Positions 61,965-64,000 of a DNA stretch of 64,000 bases are shown here, piece after piece. Numbering within the stretch: the first letter of the stretch is position 1; each line of letters opens with the position of its first letter. The translations under genes and the position numbers were made by a program. Location of the stretch: assembly GCA_947034885.2 (NCBI GenBank), contig OX344754.2, positions 1,054,001 through 1,118,000 on the forward strand, given 5' to 3'. The DNA is from Thuidium tamariscinum. Its lineage: Eukaryota > Streptophyta > Bryopsida > Hypnales > Thuidiaceae. The notes beneath the pieces were generated by a model. That model worked only from the letters and a program-made list of their open reading frames with translations, did no database searches and was not told the DNA's origin.

Positions 61965-64000
61965 ATGCAAAGTGAATATTGTAAAAGACTATGCAATGTT
62001 ATATCAAGTCTTGAAAAATACTTGAAAGGTATGGAAGGATCTTCCAAGACAAAAGTCTTGAACAAAAATCAATGTATACATCTTTACCGCAAACTCTTAC
62101 ATGTCATGAAAGGGATCAACCAAATGTTGTCAAGTGCTACTAAGGATCTCAAATTCCAATCTATTTTTGAAGAATTATGTCATCTTCAAATGAAAGTAGA
62201 GATAGTAGGAAAAAATTGCCTTGTACAAGATCGATGGCGTCATTCAGTTGTATTTCAACTCCAACACAAAGAAACTTTTCGTGAACTACTTTTAGATTTG
62301 AAGTGTTGTTACAATGCAGCTCAAGATATGTATTTACTTGGCCATCCAATTCAATCAAATGATATCCTACCAATTAAATTTGATGAAACTACCTACGAAG
62401 AAGTCTTTGAAGATGGACAAGTACTAGAGAAGAATTTGGAACTTGTACTTCAAGAAGAAGTTTAAGAGGATTATGAAATAGCAAAACATCTATTGTTGAG
62501 ACTTAGAAATTTGGATTGAGTTGATGGTGGAGACTTGGATGCTCTAGAGGTTCCTAGTAATTTTAAAGCACCAAAATTAATCAAAAAAATTGGTACAGGA
62601 AGTTACGAAGATGTATACATGTCAAATTGATGTGGTCTTACATGTGCTTCAAAAGTATTGGACGGTAGTTTTGAATATCTTATGAACCCTCGAAAAGAAG
62701 CAGGCATCTTGGCAGGCTTGAGCCATCCTAATCTTGTCCAATTTTATGGTTGTGGAACTTCTAAAAAGAATGATGAAAAAGCTAGAATGGGTGAGATGCA
62801 TTTGGTGATGGAACTCATGGAAACAAATTTGTCATCTATATTAAAGACATTGAAAAGACCCTGATCCTATCATCTTGCAATTGATATGATGCACCAAATT
62901 TCAAAGGGTGTGTATTACCTTCATGACATGCAAGTTGCTCATCTTGATTTGAAACCTGATAATGTATTGTCAAATTCAATACCTATGGAGGAGTTGGATC
63001 CTCGCTACATATTTAAAGTCACCGATTATGGAACTTCTCAATTAGAAGTTTGTAGCAATCCAAAGGATCCTAAACCTTCAATGGACACAATTGGAACTCG
63101 TGGATATATGTCCCCTGAAGTGATAAAGGGAAGTAAAACTTCATTGTATCCATTTCAAGCTGATGTGTGGTCATTTGCCATGATATGTTCATAGATTCTA
63201 TCTGGAAAGGTTCCATACTCTAATTTGAAACGAAAAGATTATTATGATCAAATTTCATATATACATGGTAGTAGCAATAAAAACTTGCGACCAGATCTAC
63301 CCAACAATTGTGAAGAATTGACAAATTTAATTCAAGAATGTTGGTCTCAAGACCCTCTTCAACGGCCAACATTTTCCAACATTTGTGAAAGGCTCACAAA
63401 TTTAAAGAAGTCTTTCTTGGAGGGAAAATATTCATATGACATGGTTCCACAATTTGGTTCATCTTACACCTCTAGATGTTTGAGGTTCATCTTGGACTTT
63501 ATAAAATATAGAGTCCATCATGTCCCAAAGGTATGAAATTATTGACCTACAAAACTTCTTTAGTGATCTTTGGTTTTTGCAATTCTCTTTGATGATTGAC
63601 ATTCTTGGTTGTAAGTGAAATCTTTTTTATTTATATAAAAAAATATAGTAAATATGAATTTTGTATTTATACTTGGATTGTACAGGTGGGTGAACCAATC
63701 ACACTCCCAAAGGAAATTCTGGTTGATTTAGATAAACAATTGTCTAGAGCCAAAAAGTTTTTGAAAATGGATTATGTAGGCATTGTTGGCATGGGTGGAA
63801 TTGGCAAGACTACACTAGCAAAGGCAATACTTGATGATGCAACAATGAATTTCTCATACCAAGCATCATGCTTTATTGAGCCTGAAAAAGGTCAAAGCTC
63901 GTATGACATATTGTGCAAGATATTACCAAAACTTGGAAATGATAGGAAACCAACAAATTTCAAAGATGCCAAGGAGATGATGAAGATACTCTTGGTTAAA
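61965..64000 (+). pseudogene. Kinase-NB-ARC (PK-NLR) immune-receptor-like gene, partial, with in-frame stops
   Basis: The first visible exon is 61965-63530 (522 codons, one frame). It is followed by a 155-bp GT-AG intron in phase 0, and exon 2 from 63686 is still open at the window edge. Residues 1-166 are a helical, Leu- and Cys-rich domain (CKRLCNVISSL; ELLLDLKCCYNAAQ). The kinase follows: glycine loop IGTGSYEDVY (209-218), a Lys in CASKVL, HLDLKPDNVL (326-335, Leu where RD kinases have Arg), DYGTS in place of DFG (354-358), GTRGYMSPE (377-385) and ADVWSF. Exon 2 has the NB-ARC start and P-loop GMGGIGKTTLA (557-567). LRRs would lie beyond the edge. From family knowledge, such kinase-NLRs are intracellular immune receptors of mosses and relatives. 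Five stops interrupt the frame: TAA 62463, TGA 62517, TGA 62628, TGA 62862, TAG 63192. There is no frameshift, and homology resumes after each. The ATG may not be the true start; upstream exons are possible. Confidence 0.85.

Noticed and set aside
61965-63194. Reading the in-frame TGA/TAG/TAA codons as recoding or RNA editing
   Set aside because: Stop-removing U-to-C editing in plants is known from organelle transcripts of some groups, and this is a nuclear, spliced gene; three different stop codons argue against codon reassignment.

Overview
This is a plant nuclear window. It has three recognisable genes, all intron-containing with GT-AG introns and coding for plant-type proteins. They sit in very AT-rich, gene-poor DNA dominated by short non-autonomous repeats. 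The partial gene at the right edge encodes a protein kinase fused to an NB-ARC domain. From general knowledge, this kinase-NLR architecture is typical of mosses and other non-seed plants, so a bryophyte, probably a moss, is the best guess. The species cannot be fixed from the sequence alone.

Layout: 1-14 kb is gene-free and packed with inverted repeats, foldback elements and tandem duplications. 14.58-15.57 kb (minus strand) is a two-exon gene for a START/Bet v1-like (SRPBCC, polyketide-cyclase/lachrymatory-factor-synthase-like) protein, followed by a GC-richer upstream region to about 17.1 kb. 17-43.6 kb is again repeats, including two ~1 kb copies of one foldback family, several ~300-500 bp elements with AAGGTAGGAG ends, and a 2.2 kb CACTA-type DNA transposon derivative with a 3-bp target-site duplication. 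43.9-53.7 kb (plus strand) is an intact 25-exon gene for CTF18, the large subunit of the alternative clamp loader Ctf18-RFC; my spliced model is 988 codons and ends in the conserved C-terminal tail. 53.7-61.9 kb holds more foldback elements and one unexplained GC-rich island (56.6-57.4 kb). 61.97-64 kb (plus strand, running off the window) is the kinase-NB-ARC gene. Its first visible exon keeps one frame throughout but carries five in-frame stop codons, so it looks like a pseudogene, or one allele or copy decayed by point mutation.

The three genes do not form an operon or obvious pathway: one is chromosome maintenance, one a small-ligand-binding fold, one immune-receptor-like. The most notable material is the repeat landscape. 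It includes a near-perfect ~1.4 kb palindrome built on a ~177-bp repeat, a group of elements with TTAACCC ends, nested insertions with readable target-site duplications, and paired copies whose differences look like CpG decay. No transposase or reverse-transcriptase ORF was recognised.
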